Shown here: positions 50,273-58,214 of the stretch, piece by piece | Layout: every line of letters starts with the position of its first letter | Numbering within the stretch: position 1 is the stretch's first letter | Assembly (NCBI GenBank): GCA_039023545.1 | Contig: JBCHKQ010000003.1 | Coordinates: 186,001-250,000, forward strand | DNA length: 64,000 nt | Direction: 5' to 3' | Source: Spirochaetia bacterium 38H-sp | GTDB lineage: Bacteria > Spirochaetota > Spirochaetia > Winmispirales > Winmispiraceae | Made by a program: the position numbers and the translations under genes | Notes under the pieces: model-generated | The model's input: only the letters and a program-made list of their open reading frames with translations | What the model was told of the DNA's origin: nothing | Database searches by the model: none

Positions 50273-51721
50273 ATGAAAATAAAAATAAAGATAAGTTTAT
50301 ATCTATTTATGTTTGCATTCTTTAATTTGTTTGTCTTTGCTGGAGGGGCAAAAGAGACTGCAGAGACCAAAGAAGAGAAAAAGCCTGAGGTTGTGTATGA
50401 AAAGCTTTTTAAACAAGTTTCTGGTAACTCCGATTTTTCCATGCCGTTTTCTGATGCAAGTCCGGATGCCAGCGGAGCTTTTGACTCTGCAGAGAGCTGG
50501 ATATTCTATACCAACACAGGTGGAGAGGGCAATGCTACAATAGAGGACGGTGTTGCAGTCATAGACGTTACCAAGAAAGGTATGCAGCCATGGGCAGTAC
50601 AGCTCTTGCAGTCACCGATAAAATTGGATAAAGGTGGAACATATAAGCTTGTTTTTGATGCAGCATCAGAATCCGACGGTATGGGGATAATGGTAAAAGT
50701 CGGAGCAACGGGAAAACGCTCTTGGGTTGCTTATATGCAGCAGGATTTTAAGCTTGGGACAGAGATGAAAACATACAACATAAGCTTTGATATGCTCAAG
50801 GATACAGATGGAAATGCAAGGCTTGAGATGTGGTTTCTCGATGAAGGAAAATACAGAGTAGATAATTTTAAGCTTATCAAAGTAGGTCAGAAAAAGGATA
50901 TGCCCGTAGAGGGTACTCTTACGGAAGAAGATGAGGATAAGGTAGAAGATTGGCAGCTTGCATGGAGTGATGAGTTTGACGGTCCTGAGATTGATAGAGA
51001 CATCTGGGTTTTTGAAACAGGAAATGGTGCCAATGGCTGGGGAAACAACGAGTTGGAATATTATAAAGAAGAGAATGCCTTTATAGAGGATGGAATGCTT
51101 GTAATAGAGGCAAAAAAAGAAACTGTATCAACAGGTTATAAGGATTTTCACTATACTTCTGCAAGGATGAAGACACAGGGAAAATACGATTTTACCTATG
51201 GTCGTGTTGAGATACGTGCAAAACTGCCCAAAGGACAGGGAATTTGGCCTGCTCTTTGGATGTTGGGCTCTGATATAGGGAGTAAAGGATGGCCGCGCTG
51301 CGGTGAGGTTGATATCATGGAGCTCGTAGGGCATGAGCCTAGTACAGTGCATGGCACCATACATGCCCCCTTTAGCTACGGCGCAAATGGCATAGGCGCT
51401 GCATATAAGCTCAAAAAAGGCGATTTTTCCAATGATTTTCATGTCTTTGCCATAGAGTGGGATGAGGATGAGATAGAGTGGTATGTCGATGATGTTTTAT
51501 ATCATGTTGTAAACAAAGATGAGATTGGTCCGGACTGGGTTTTTGATCATAATTTCTTTTTTATTTTTAATGTAGCTGTGGGGGGCAATTGGCCTGGTTC
51601 GCCGGACAATTCTACTGTTTTCCCTCAGAGGATGTATGTGGATTATATAAGGGTATATACGGATAATAACCCTGCTTCAATAACTGGAAAAGAGGTATGG
51701 GATTGCGAGCTTGAGAAATAA
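50273..51721 (+). CDS. GH16 endo-beta-1,3-glucanase (laminarinase), second copy
   Basis: A 482-residue paralogue of the preceding enzyme. Its signal peptide (about 1-22, ending FVFA-GGAKE) has no cysteine, so this copy should be released rather than lipid-anchored. A CBM4/9-like domain (about 40-205) is followed by the GH16 domain with WSDEFDGPE and catalytic GEVDIMELVG; the extra C-terminal module of the first copy is missing. GAGGAGG precedes ATG 50273; the frame is open to 50219, but that part is AT-rich promoter-like DNA. A terminator separates it from the first copy. Confidence 0.93.
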   Translation: MKIKIKISLYLFMFAFFNLFVFAGGAKETAETKEEKKPEVVYEKLFKQVSGNSDFSMPFSDASPDASGAFDSAESWIFYTNTGGEGNATIEDGVAVIDVTKKGMQPWAVQLLQSPIKLDKGGTYKLVFDAASESDGMGIMVKVGATGKRSWVAYMQQDFKLGTEMKTYNISFDMLKDTDGNARLEMWFLDEGKYRVDNFKLIKVGQKKDMPVEGTLTEEDEDKVEDWQLAWSDEFDGPEIDRDIWVFETGNGANGWGNNELEYYKEENAFIEDGMLVIEAKKETVSTGYKDFHYTSARMKTQGKYDFTYGRVEIRAKLPKGQGIWPALWMLGSDIGSKGWPRCGEVDIMELVGHEPSTVHGTIHAPFSYGANGIGAAYKLKKGDFSNDFHVFAIEWDEDEIEWYVDDVLYHVVNKDEIGPDWVFDHNFFFIFNVAVGGNWPGSPDNSTVFPQRMYVDYIRVYTDNNPASITGKEVWDCELEK

Positions 51722-51754
51722 TCCTTCCCGGGATTTTTTCTATATTTTATAAAA

Positions 51755-51790
51755 GGGCTGCCTGCTTGGTGCTGGCAGCCCGTTCGGTTT
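51755..51790 (+). terminator. Short-form ACCGAACG element acting as terminator
   Basis: GGGCTGCC paired with GGCAGCCC, then CGTTCGGT (51781-51788) and a long T run. It ends the second laminarinase gene and also faces the convergent PHP gene. Confidence 0.85.
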
Positions 51791-51797
51791 TTTTATG

Positions 51798-52514
51798 TTA
51801 TGGGAAGGGATAAGTGGTGACTCTGGCTTTGACGAGTGCTTCCTTGATTCCGTAAAAATCAGGTTGCTCTGCTTCCAGAAAAAAGTGTCTTCTTGCTATA
51901 TCCTCAGGAAAGTGTGCATCTGAGTTTTTTATTATTGTATAGCCTTTTGTATCAAGTTGAGAAGGGTTGTTATATACTTCTACGGCATCAAAGTCTTCTT
52001 CTGGCAAAAATCCTAGCTGGCTGTAGCACGAAAATGTGGGTCTGTCTATGTGGGAGGGGATTGCAAGTCCTCCCAGCTTATGGATTTCTTCTGTCGTTTC
52101 TTTTAGGCTGAGGTTTGTACTACTAAGAAGATACCATGGATATTCTCCTGTGATTTCTTCTTTTTTGTTTACCAGTATTTGGTCTCCTGTTTTCTCCGGA
52201 TTGTTGGGTATTTTTACCAGATTCTCCGTGCAGACTTTGTCCATAAGGAGTGCTTTTTCTATTGTGGGAAAAAGAGCGAGGATGTGCACTTCTTCCTGTG
52301 TGCATATCTCAAGTCCGGGAATAAGAGTTATGCCTGCTTTTTTGCACAGAGGCATGAGGGCCGCTGTGTTAAGTGCGCTGTTATGGTCTGTGAGTGCTAT
52401 GATATCAAGAGCATTTTTTTTTGCATACTCCACTATATTAAATGGACCCATACTGAGATCGCCGCAGGGAGAAAGACAGGAGTGTATATGTAAGTCCGCT
52501 TTAAACCTTGGCAT
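51798..52514 (-). CDS. PHP-domain phosphoesterase-like protein
   Basis: A 238-residue PHP-superfamily protein. The four metal motifs are visible: ADLHIHSCLSPCG, DIIALTDHNS, GLEICTQEEVHILALF, and IPSHIDRPTFS, plus the terminal ITKNSDAH-like IIKNSDAHFPEDI. Relatives act as phosphatases or nucleases on small molecules. It is the last gene of a five-gene minus-strand set (Rex, DRTGG, CBS-ATPase, DRTGG, PHP) and overlaps the preceding DRTGG gene by 14 bases. Such PHP genes are often found beside [FeFe]-hydrogenase operons; its exact role is unknown. Confidence 0.87.
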   Translation of the reverse strand: MPRFKADLHIHSCLSPCGDLSMGPFNIVEYAKKNALDIIALTDHNSALNTAALMPLCKKAGITLIPGLEICTQEEVHILALFPTIEKALLMDKVCTENLVKIPNNPEKTGDQILVNKKEEITGEYPWYLLSSTNLSLKETTEEIHKLGGLAIPSHIDRPTFSCYSQLGFLPEEDFDAVEVYNNPSQLDTKGYTIIKNSDAHFPEDIARRHFFLEAEQPDFYGIKEALVKARVTTYPFP

Positions 52515-52848
52515 CTTTTAGAAGAGTGTACAGTTTGCCGGATATTGTAAACTGGTCTTCTTCTGTGCCCAGTATTGCAATTCCTTCCTGCTGTGCAGCA
52601 TCTATCATATCGTCTGGTATTTGCCTTTTGTTGCATATTATTATTGCTTTTATTCCCGCAAGGGTTGCCACTGCTATTGTATTCTTATGTGCTTGTATTG
52701 TTATGAGAGCAGATTGTGCTGGAGCATGTGCCATAACGTCACTCAGAAGGTCCGATGTGTATGCAGTTTCTATCTCTGTAGAAGAATCAGGTATAAGTAT
52801 TGTTGAAAGTTTTAATGTTTCTGCAAGTTTTTCCAGGCTGATTGCCAT
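52501..52848 (-). CDS. DRTGG-domain protein
   Basis: A 115-residue protein that is essentially one DRTGG domain, the small alpha/beta module also found in phosphotransacetylase N-termini and CBS proteins. SDLLSDVMAHAPAQSALITIQAHKNTIAVA is characteristic of the family. Ligand unknown. It is paralogous to the product of 53782-54126, and starts three bases after the CBS-ATPase stop. Confidence 0.78.
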   Translation of the reverse strand: MAISLEKLAETLKLSTILIPDSSTEIETAYTSDLLSDVMAHAPAQSALITIQAHKNTIAVATLAGIKAIIICNKRQIPDDMIDAAQQEGIAILGTEEDQFTISGKLYTLLKDAKV

Positions 52849-52851
52849 TTT

Positions 52852-53778
52852 TTACTCCTTGTTTTCCGGTATTTTTATTGCAATTTTTACATTGGTTCCT
52901 TTATCCGTGGATGTTATTGCAAACTCATCTGATACTCTTTTTGTATTGGGAAGCCCCATTCCTGCTCCAAATCCCAGAGAACGTATCCACTCTGCTGCTG
53001 TAGAATATCCTTCCTGTAGGGCGAGTCCTATGTCCGGAATCCCCGGACCTCTGTCTTTTGCAGTTATTTCCACTGTTTGGGGGCTTATCGTACACACCAT
53101 TTTACCGCCTTCCGAGTGGACAACTATGTTCATTTCTAGCTCGTAGGCTGCTATTGCAGCTCGTCTTATAACCTGAGGAGGGATCCCTCTCTGTGTCAGT
53201 ACCTTTTTTATTTCTGTAGATGCTTTCCCAGCATGCTCAAAATCAAGTTGCTGTATAAGGAATTCCCTTGTGTATGTACCAGAACTGCCCTGTGTTATGT
53301 GTTGTTGCTGATGCAAAGTTTTTTCCATTTTTTCCAGGGCTTTGTTTGCTTCTAATAGAAGGGTGGTGATTATATCTCTGCTTGTTATTATTCCGACAAG
53401 CTCCCTCTCTTTACTCAGAACAGGAAATCTTCCATAATGGTATTTTTCCAGATATGATATTGCAAACCTCAGAGGCATGTCATCTTCCAGTACTATTACA
53501 TTTTTGCTCATGTGTTTTTCTGCTTTTTCCTGGATGTATCCTTTATCCAGCGCCGTAATTATATCGTCCAGGCTTATTATTCCTACCAGCCTTTTTTTAT
53601 CTACTATAGGCACTCCTGTAATCCTATTGTCCTTCATCTTTTGTTGTATGGACGACAGGCTTTCTGAGGGACTTGCTGTTATCAGATTTTTGCTCATGAC
53701 GTCTCTTACTTTGAGCGTGTATATGAGCTCGAGAAGTCTCGGGGAAGGTATCTCAGCTATGCTGTTGTGGCTTTCCAT
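52852..53778 (-). CDS. CBS-domain protein with histidine-kinase-like ATPase domain
   Basis: A 308-residue cytoplasmic protein. Two CBS domains (about residues 18-140; VRDVMSKNLITASPSESL, then KHMSKNVIVLEDDMPL) could bind adenine nucleotides. After a short coiled segment comes an RsbW-type ATPase domain (about 175-305) with N box AAYELEMNIVVHSEGG, AKDRGPGIPD, and FGAGMGLPNTKRV. There is no phospho-accepting histidine, as in anti-sigma-factor kinases. It probably reads energy charge and signals to partners of the hydrogenase cluster. DRTGG genes lie on both sides. Confidence 0.85.
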   Translation of the reverse strand: MESHNSIAEIPSPRLLELIYTLKVRDVMSKNLITASPSESLSSIQQKMKDNRITGVPIVDKKRLVGIISLDDIITALDKGYIQEKAEKHMSKNVIVLEDDMPLRFAISYLEKYHYGRFPVLSKERELVGIITSRDIITTLLLEANKALEKMEKTLHQQQHITQGSSGTYTREFLIQQLDFEHAGKASTEIKKVLTQRGIPPQVIRRAAIAAYELEMNIVVHSEGGKMVCTISPQTVEITAKDRGPGIPDIGLALQEGYSTAAEWIRSLGFGAGMGLPNTKRVSDEFAITSTDKGTNVKIAIKIPENKE

Positions 53779-53781
53779 ATA

Positions 53782-54126
53782 TTATCCCCTGTTTTCCATA
53801 AGTTTTGATAGATTTACACAGGCCTGATATGTGGATAAGCCCGTTGAAAGAAGTATTATGCCTTCTTCTTCTGCGAGTTCTATTATTTTTTGTTGAGGCT
53901 TTTTATTGCAAACAAAGACTACAACCGGAGCTCCAACTATAGTAGCTGTTCTTACTACCTGCTCCGAAACAAGTCCTGTTATGAGAAGGAAGCCTTCTTG
54001 GTGTTGAACAAGTACATCACTCATAAGGTCGCTTGCAACTATACCACTGCATCGTATTTCTTTATCTTCTTTGTTTTTTGTTATTGTTTTTGCATCAAGA
54101 GATTGTATTATTTTTTTTAACTCCAT
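53782..54126 (-). CDS. DRTGG-domain protein, second copy
   Basis: A 114-residue stand-alone DRTGG domain (CSGIVASDLMSDVLVQHQEGFLLITG). The frame is open to 54234, overlapping rex, but the ATG at 54126 has GGGGGA in front and starts the homology. It is separated from the CBS-ATPase gene by three bases. Confidence 0.78.
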   Translation of the reverse strand: MELKKIIQSLDAKTITKNKEDKEIRCSGIVASDLMSDVLVQHQEGFLLITGLVSEQVVRTATIVGAPVVVFVCNKKPQQKIIELAEEEGIILLSTGLSTYQACVNLSKLMENRG

Positions 54127-54137
54127 TTTTCCCCCTG

Positions 54138-54821
54138 TTATTCTATAAGTAAATCGGGATGCTTTTCTGTAATATGCACCAGGTGGAAAAGATTTTCCAG
54201 TTCTAGACCTATGTTTACTTGATTGATTACACACTTATGTTCGCAGCCAACAGGACATTTATCTCCACATTTTATATCCACTGAGGTAAAATTGAGAAAG
54301 CCTCTTATCCCTGCTTCTCTCATGTGTTCAAAGACCTTTATGGCCGCATGATTGGGCACTGAGATGATTCCAATCTTTATATTTTCTTTTTTTACTATTT
54401 CTTCCATTTTATCTGTTGTGTATATTGGAACATTGTTTAAGGGCTCAGATGGTGTGAGATCAAATCCGGCTATTATGTGTATATGTTCCCTCTTGAGCTC
54501 CTCAGATTCTATAAGCGCCTTTCCTATTCTGCCGCATCCTACTATTATCGCCTTGTACTCATCTTCTATGCCAAGCAATCCTTCTATCTGTTTTATAAGA
54601 TTGTCTATTATATAGCCGCCTTTTTTGTTTCCGTTTATACCTAATATGGAAAAATCTTTTCTTACTACTGTTGGAGCGATACCAGCTGCATCACCAAGAT
54701 TGCTGGAGAATACTTTGATGAGTCCTATGCTTTTGAGACTTTTAAGTATTCTGAGGTATTTTGCAAGTCTGGTTATTATGTTTTTTGTGAGCAATGTGTT
54801 ATTATTTGTGCTATCTTTCAC
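54138..54821 (-). CDS. rex: Rex-family redox-sensing repressor with an extra cysteine cluster
   Basis: A 227-residue Rex-like repressor that should sense the NADH/NAD+ ratio. N-terminal winged helix (about 10-75, LAKYLRILKSLKS... then GDAAGIAPTVVRKDFS); Rossmann domain with IIVGCGRIGKAL near residue 92 (normally GxGxLG); C-terminal domain-swapped helix NIGLELENLF. Before that helix it has four cysteines at 185, 189, 193 and 197 (CGDKCPVGCEHKC), which typical Rex lacks. Start GTG has AGAGG in front. It is divergent from the hydrogenase operon, its probable target. Confidence 0.85.
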   Translation of the reverse strand: MKDSTNNNTLLTKNIITRLAKYLRILKSLKSIGLIKVFSSNLGDAAGIAPTVVRKDFSILGINGNKKGGYIIDNLIKQIEGLLGIEDEYKAIIVGCGRIGKALIESEELKREHIHIIAGFDLTPSEPLNNVPIYTTDKMEEIVKKENIKIGIISVPNHAAIKVFEHMREAGIRGFLNFTSVDIKCGDKCPVGCEHKCVINQVNIGLELENLFHLVHITEKHPDLLIE

Positions 54822-54901
54822 AAAAAAACCTCTTTATGTTATTTTATTATTTATTGATATTGTTATAATGATAGCATAATATAAAAATAATGCAAATAGT
54901 A

Positions 54902-54930
54902 TTGATATATTTTTTTTTATTTCATATAAT
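54902..54930 (+). promoter_or_regulatory. Promoter of the hydrogenase operon
   Basis: TTGATA (54902-54907), 17 bases, TATAAT (54925-54930). It lies in the 151-base gap between rex and hydC. I see no clear TTGTGAA-N4-TTCACAA Rex palindrome in the gap. Confidence 0.65.
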
Positions 54931-54972
54931 GCAACTCAAGAATTTTTTATCTTTAATATTCAGGGAGGATGC

Positions 54973-55449
54973 ATGGCAGCGCAGGTAACGCTTGATCCCG
55001 AGCTTATGTCCTTTATAGAAGAATGGAAAGATAAGCCCGGTAACTTGATTATGGTTCTCCATAAAACGCAGGAAAAGTACGGATATATTCCCAGAGACAT
55101 TGCTCTGGAGCTTTCCCGTGTTATGGATGTCCCTCTTGCAAAGATTTATGGTGTAATAACATTTTATCACTTTTTTAAGCTCAAAAAGCCAGGTAAACAC
55201 AGGATTGCAGTATGTATGGGTACTGCATGTTTCTTAAAGGGGGGAGAAGACATTCTCAAAGAGCTAGAAGAGCTTCTTGGTGTAGGACCCAACACTGCGA
55301 CGGATGATGGTCTGTTTTCGTTTGAGGCTGTAAGATGTGTGGGGTGCTGTGGACTTGCTCCTGTCCTTATGGTTGATGATGAGGTTTTTGGTAAAGTTAC
55401 CAAGGATGAGCTCCCAGGTATTCTTGCAAAGTTCAGAAACAAGGAATAG
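54973..55449 (+). CDS. hydC: [FeFe]-hydrogenase subunit HydC (NuoE-like)
   Basis: A 158-residue thioredoxin-fold [2Fe-2S] protein of the NuoE type. The four cluster cysteines are in CMGTACFLKGG and RCVGCCGLAPVLMV. FITFYHFFKLKKPG-like sequence precedes them (VITFYHFFKLKKPGKH). It is the small subunit of the trimeric, often electron-bifurcating hydrogenase HydABC that couples NADH and ferredoxin to hydrogen. GGGAGG precedes the ATG; it opens the five-gene operon. Confidence 0.93.
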   Translation: MAAQVTLDPELMSFIEEWKDKPGNLIMVLHKTQEKYGYIPRDIALELSRVMDVPLAKIYGVITFYHFFKLKKPGKHRIAVCMGTACFLKGGEDILKELEELLGVGPNTATDDGLFSFEAVRCVGCCGLAPVLMVDDEVFGKVTKDELPGILAKFRNKE

Positions 55450-55455
55450 GGCGTT

Positions 55456-55998
55456 ATGCACTATTCGCTCTCGGATTTTATACTGGAGCTTGTACAAAAT
55501 TCTCTGGAAGCGGGAGCGAATGACTTGCATCTTATTATAAAAGAAGAAGGACATTTTTTTATGCAGCTTTCTGATAATGGAAAGGGTATGACAGAAGAGG
55601 AGAAAAACAGAGCTCTTGATCCTTTTTTTACAGATGGGATAAAACATCCCAATAGAAGAGTAGGTCTTGGGCTTGCTTTTCTATCTCAGATGGTTTCACA
55701 GGTGCAGGGGGATTTTTCTGTTATAAGCGGGAAAAACAAGGGTACCTGTGTGAGCTTTTCTGTTCCTCTTGATAATGTGGATACCCCTCCTGTGGGTGAC
55801 ATCTCTTCTGCTATAAGGCAGGCTTTTTCTTATGACTATGATTATGAGCTCTTTATTGAGAGAACTTGCCCTTCTGGCTATTCTTACACTCTTTCCAGAA
55901 GAGAAATTGCTTCTGTATTGGGCGATTTCTCTATAGTTGAGAATGCCCTTCTTCTTGACTCCTTTATCAGGGAGCAGGAAGCTTCCTGTAATACCTAA
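55456..55998 (+). CDS. HATPase-domain protein of the hydrogenase operon
   Basis: A 180-residue protein whose first 110 residues are a GHKL ATPase domain: LELVQNSLEAGA (N box), LSDNGKGMTEEE (G1) and RVGLGLAFLSQMV (G2). There is no dimerisation/phospho-acceptor domain, so it cannot be a complete histidine kinase. The C-terminal 70 residues are unrelated to known domains. Similar genes are found within hyd operons of Clostridia; the role is unknown, perhaps regulation or maturation. It lies six bases after hydC. Confidence 0.8.
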   Translation: MHYSLSDFILELVQNSLEAGANDLHLIIKEEGHFFMQLSDNGKGMTEEEKNRALDPFFTDGIKHPNRRVGLGLAFLSQMVSQVQGDFSVISGKNKGTCVSFSVPLDNVDTPPVGDISSAIRQAFSYDYDYELFIERTCPSGYSYTLSRREIASVLGDFSIVENALLLDSFIREQEASCNT

Positions 55999-56010
55999 GT
56001 GGAGGAAAAA

Positions 56011-56406
56011 ATGGCAAAGATGACTTTGGAACAGCTTAGAAAGCTGAGAGAAGAAAAGAAAAAACAGTTGGATATGCGCGACCCCGATAATAAGCAAATA
56101 CATATTGTTGTTGGTATGGGTACCAGTGGTATCGCAGCAGGTGCAAAGGATACCCTGGATGCATTCTTAAGATGTATAGAAAATAGGGGTCTTACCAATG
56201 TTGCGGTAAGGCAGGTTGGTAGCTTTGGCCTTGATTATGCGGAGCCAACTGTCGAGGTTGTTATGCCCGATATGCCGCGTGTTATTTACGGGAAGGTTAC
56301 GCCCGATGTAGCGGAGAAGATTGTTCTTGAGCATATCATAGGCAAAAAGCTTGTAGAAAACCACGTTTACGATCGGCCTGCTGCCGACATAGTGGATAAA
56401 GAGTAG
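56011..56406 (+). CDS. Ferredoxin-like protein without cluster cysteines
   Basis: A 131-residue thioredoxin-fold protein of the (2Fe-2S)-ferredoxin group found in hyd operons. Where relatives have MGTCGIAAG and TGCIGLC, this one reads GMGTSGIAAG and VGSFGLDY. The only cysteine is in FLRCIENRG, so it cannot hold a [2Fe-2S] cluster. The rest of the fold, including VEVVMPDMPRVIYGKVTPD, is preserved and the frame is intact, suggesting a structural role. GGAGG precedes ATG 56011; ten bases separate it from hydB. Confidence 0.82.
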   Translation: MAKMTLEQLRKLREEKKKQLDMRDPDNKQIHIVVGMGTSGIAAGAKDTLDAFLRCIENRGLTNVAVRQVGSFGLDYAEPTVEVVMPDMPRVIYGKVTPDVAEKIVLEHIIGKKLVENHVYDRPAADIVDKE

Positions 56407-56415
56407 GAGGTTGAT

Positions 56416-58203
56416 ATGGCATATAAGCAGTATGTTCTTATCTGTGGCGGCACAGGGTGTGAATCCAATAAATCAGATACTATCTATAAAAACTTTCTAT
56501 CCCTGCTTGAAAAAGAAAATCTTCAGTCTGATGTGCAGGTTCTTAAGACAGGATGTTTTGGGTTTTGCGAGCAGGGACCTATTGTAAAGGTTCTTCCTGA
56601 TGAGTCTTTTTATGTACAGGTTAAGCCGGAAGATGCAGAAGGCATAGTAAATGAGCATCTTATAAAAGGCCGTCCGGTTTCCAATCTGTTATACAACAAA
56701 GAGCAGAGTAAAGAGTTTGCAAAGGTTGATGATATAGAGTTTTATCAGAAACAGTTTAGAGTTGTTCTGAGAAACTGCGGTTTTATCAATCCGGAAGATA
56801 TCAATGAGTATATTGCCCGAGATGGGTATGCTGCACTGGAGAAGGCTCTTTTTGAGATGAGTCCCGATGACATAATAGAAGAACTTAAGATATCAGGCCT
56901 TAGAGGAAGGGGGGGGGCAGGATTCCCCACTTGGAGAAAATGGGCTTTTTCTAAGGCAGTAGAGAGTGACGTAAAATACATAGTATGTAATGCAGACGAG
57001 GGCGATCCCGGCGCTTACATGGACAGGAGTGTATTGGAGGGAGACCCGCACTCTGTGCTTGAGGCAATGACAATAGCTGCAAAAGCTGTGGGTGCTACCA
57101 AGGGTTTTATCTATGTCAGAGCTGAGTACCCTCTTGCAATTCATCGTCTCAAAGTTGCTATAAAACAGTCAAGGGAGATGGGGCTTCTCGGGGAAGATAT
57201 CATGGGAAGCGGGTTCTCCTTTGATATAGAGATAAGACTTGGTGCAGGTGCCTTTGTTTGCGGTGAGGAGACGGCTCTTCTTGCTTCCATAGAAGGCTCC
57301 AGAGGTACACCGCGTCCCAGACCTCCATTCCCTGCTGTAAAAGGACTGTGGGGCAAGCCTACTGTTATAAATAACGTAGAAACACTTGCAAATATTCCTG
57401 TTATAATAACGCGTGGAGGAAAATGGTTTTCTGGCATAGGCACAGAAACATCTAAGGGTACCAAGGTTTTTGCCCTTACAGGTAAGATAAACAATTCTGG
57501 TCTTGTAGAAGTACCAATGGGTACTCCTCTTAGGGATATTGTCTTTAACATAGGTGGAGGAATCCCCAACGGCAAGAAGTTTAAAGCTGTACAGACAGGA
57601 GGGCCTTCCGGAGGAGTTATCACAGAAGAATATCTCGATACTCCCATAGACTACGAAAACCTGCAGAAACTTGGGTCCATAATGGGCTCCGGCGGTATGA
57701 TAGTAATGGACGAAGACGACTGTATGGTCAATGTAGCCAAATTCTATCTAGGATTTACTGTTGATGAGTCCTGTGGTAAATGTAGTCCTTGTAGAATAGG
57801 CGGAAGAAAGCTGTACAATCTTCTTGATAAGATTTCCAAGGGTAATGGTACTATGGAAGACCTTGAGACAATCAAGGAAATAGGACATACAATGCAGAAG
57901 GCTTCTCTCTGCGGACTTGGACAGACAGCACCAAATCCTGTTCTTTCTACTATGAGGTATTTTGAAGATGAGTATAAGGCACACATTATAGACAAGACCT
58001 GTCCTACAGGAAAATGTGTTGACCTTGTGACATATACGATTATATCGGATAAGTGTATAGGCTGCGGGCTTTGTGCAAGACGCTGTCCTGTCAATGCCAT
58101 AAGCGGTGAGAAAAAACAGCCTCATCTTATCGATCAGACCAAGTGTATCAAGTGTGGCGAGTGCTATGCCGCATGTAAGTTTAGCGCCATAGAAAAGAAA
58201 TAA
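56416..58203 (+). CDS. hydB: [FeFe]-hydrogenase subunit HydB (NuoF-like)
   Basis: A 595-residue NADH-oxidising subunit. N-terminal thioredoxin-like [2Fe-2S] domain (CGGTGCESNKSD, CFGFCEQGP); FMN site LRGRGGAGFPTWRKW (about 160-175); NADH segment GAGAFVCGEETALLASIEG; a [4Fe-4S] site ESCGKCSPCRIGG (about 455); and a C-terminal two-cluster ferredoxin domain (CIGCGLCARRCP, CIKCGECYAACK). This is the composition of HydB in electron-bifurcating hydrogenases. It ends 11 bases before hydA. Confidence 0.95.
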   Translation: MAYKQYVLICGGTGCESNKSDTIYKNFLSLLEKENLQSDVQVLKTGCFGFCEQGPIVKVLPDESFYVQVKPEDAEGIVNEHLIKGRPVSNLLYNKEQSKEFAKVDDIEFYQKQFRVVLRNCGFINPEDINEYIARDGYAALEKALFEMSPDDIIEELKISGLRGRGGAGFPTWRKWAFSKAVESDVKYIVCNADEGDPGAYMDRSVLEGDPHSVLEAMTIAAKAVGATKGFIYVRAEYPLAIHRLKVAIKQSREMGLLGEDIMGSGFSFDIEIRLGAGAFVCGEETALLASIEGSRGTPRPRPPFPAVKGLWGKPTVINNVETLANIPVIITRGGKWFSGIGTETSKGTKVFALTGKINNSGLVEVPMGTPLRDIVFNIGGGIPNGKKFKAVQTGGPSGGVITEEYLDTPIDYENLQKLGSIMGSGGMIVMDEDDCMVNVAKFYLGFTVDESCGKCSPCRIGGRKLYNLLDKISKGNGTMEDLETIKEIGHTMQKASLCGLGQTAPNPVLSTMRYFEDEYKAHIIDKTCPTGKCVDLVTYTIISDKCIGCGLCARRCPVNAISGEKKQPHLIDQTKCIKCGECYAACKFSAIEKK

Positions 58204-58214
58204 GGGAGAAGGCT

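Noticed and set aside
54822..54972. Rex operator in the rex-hydC gap
   Set aside because: No TTGTGAA/TTCACAA or TTGTTAA/TTAACAA palindrome could be found; only AT-rich partial matches.
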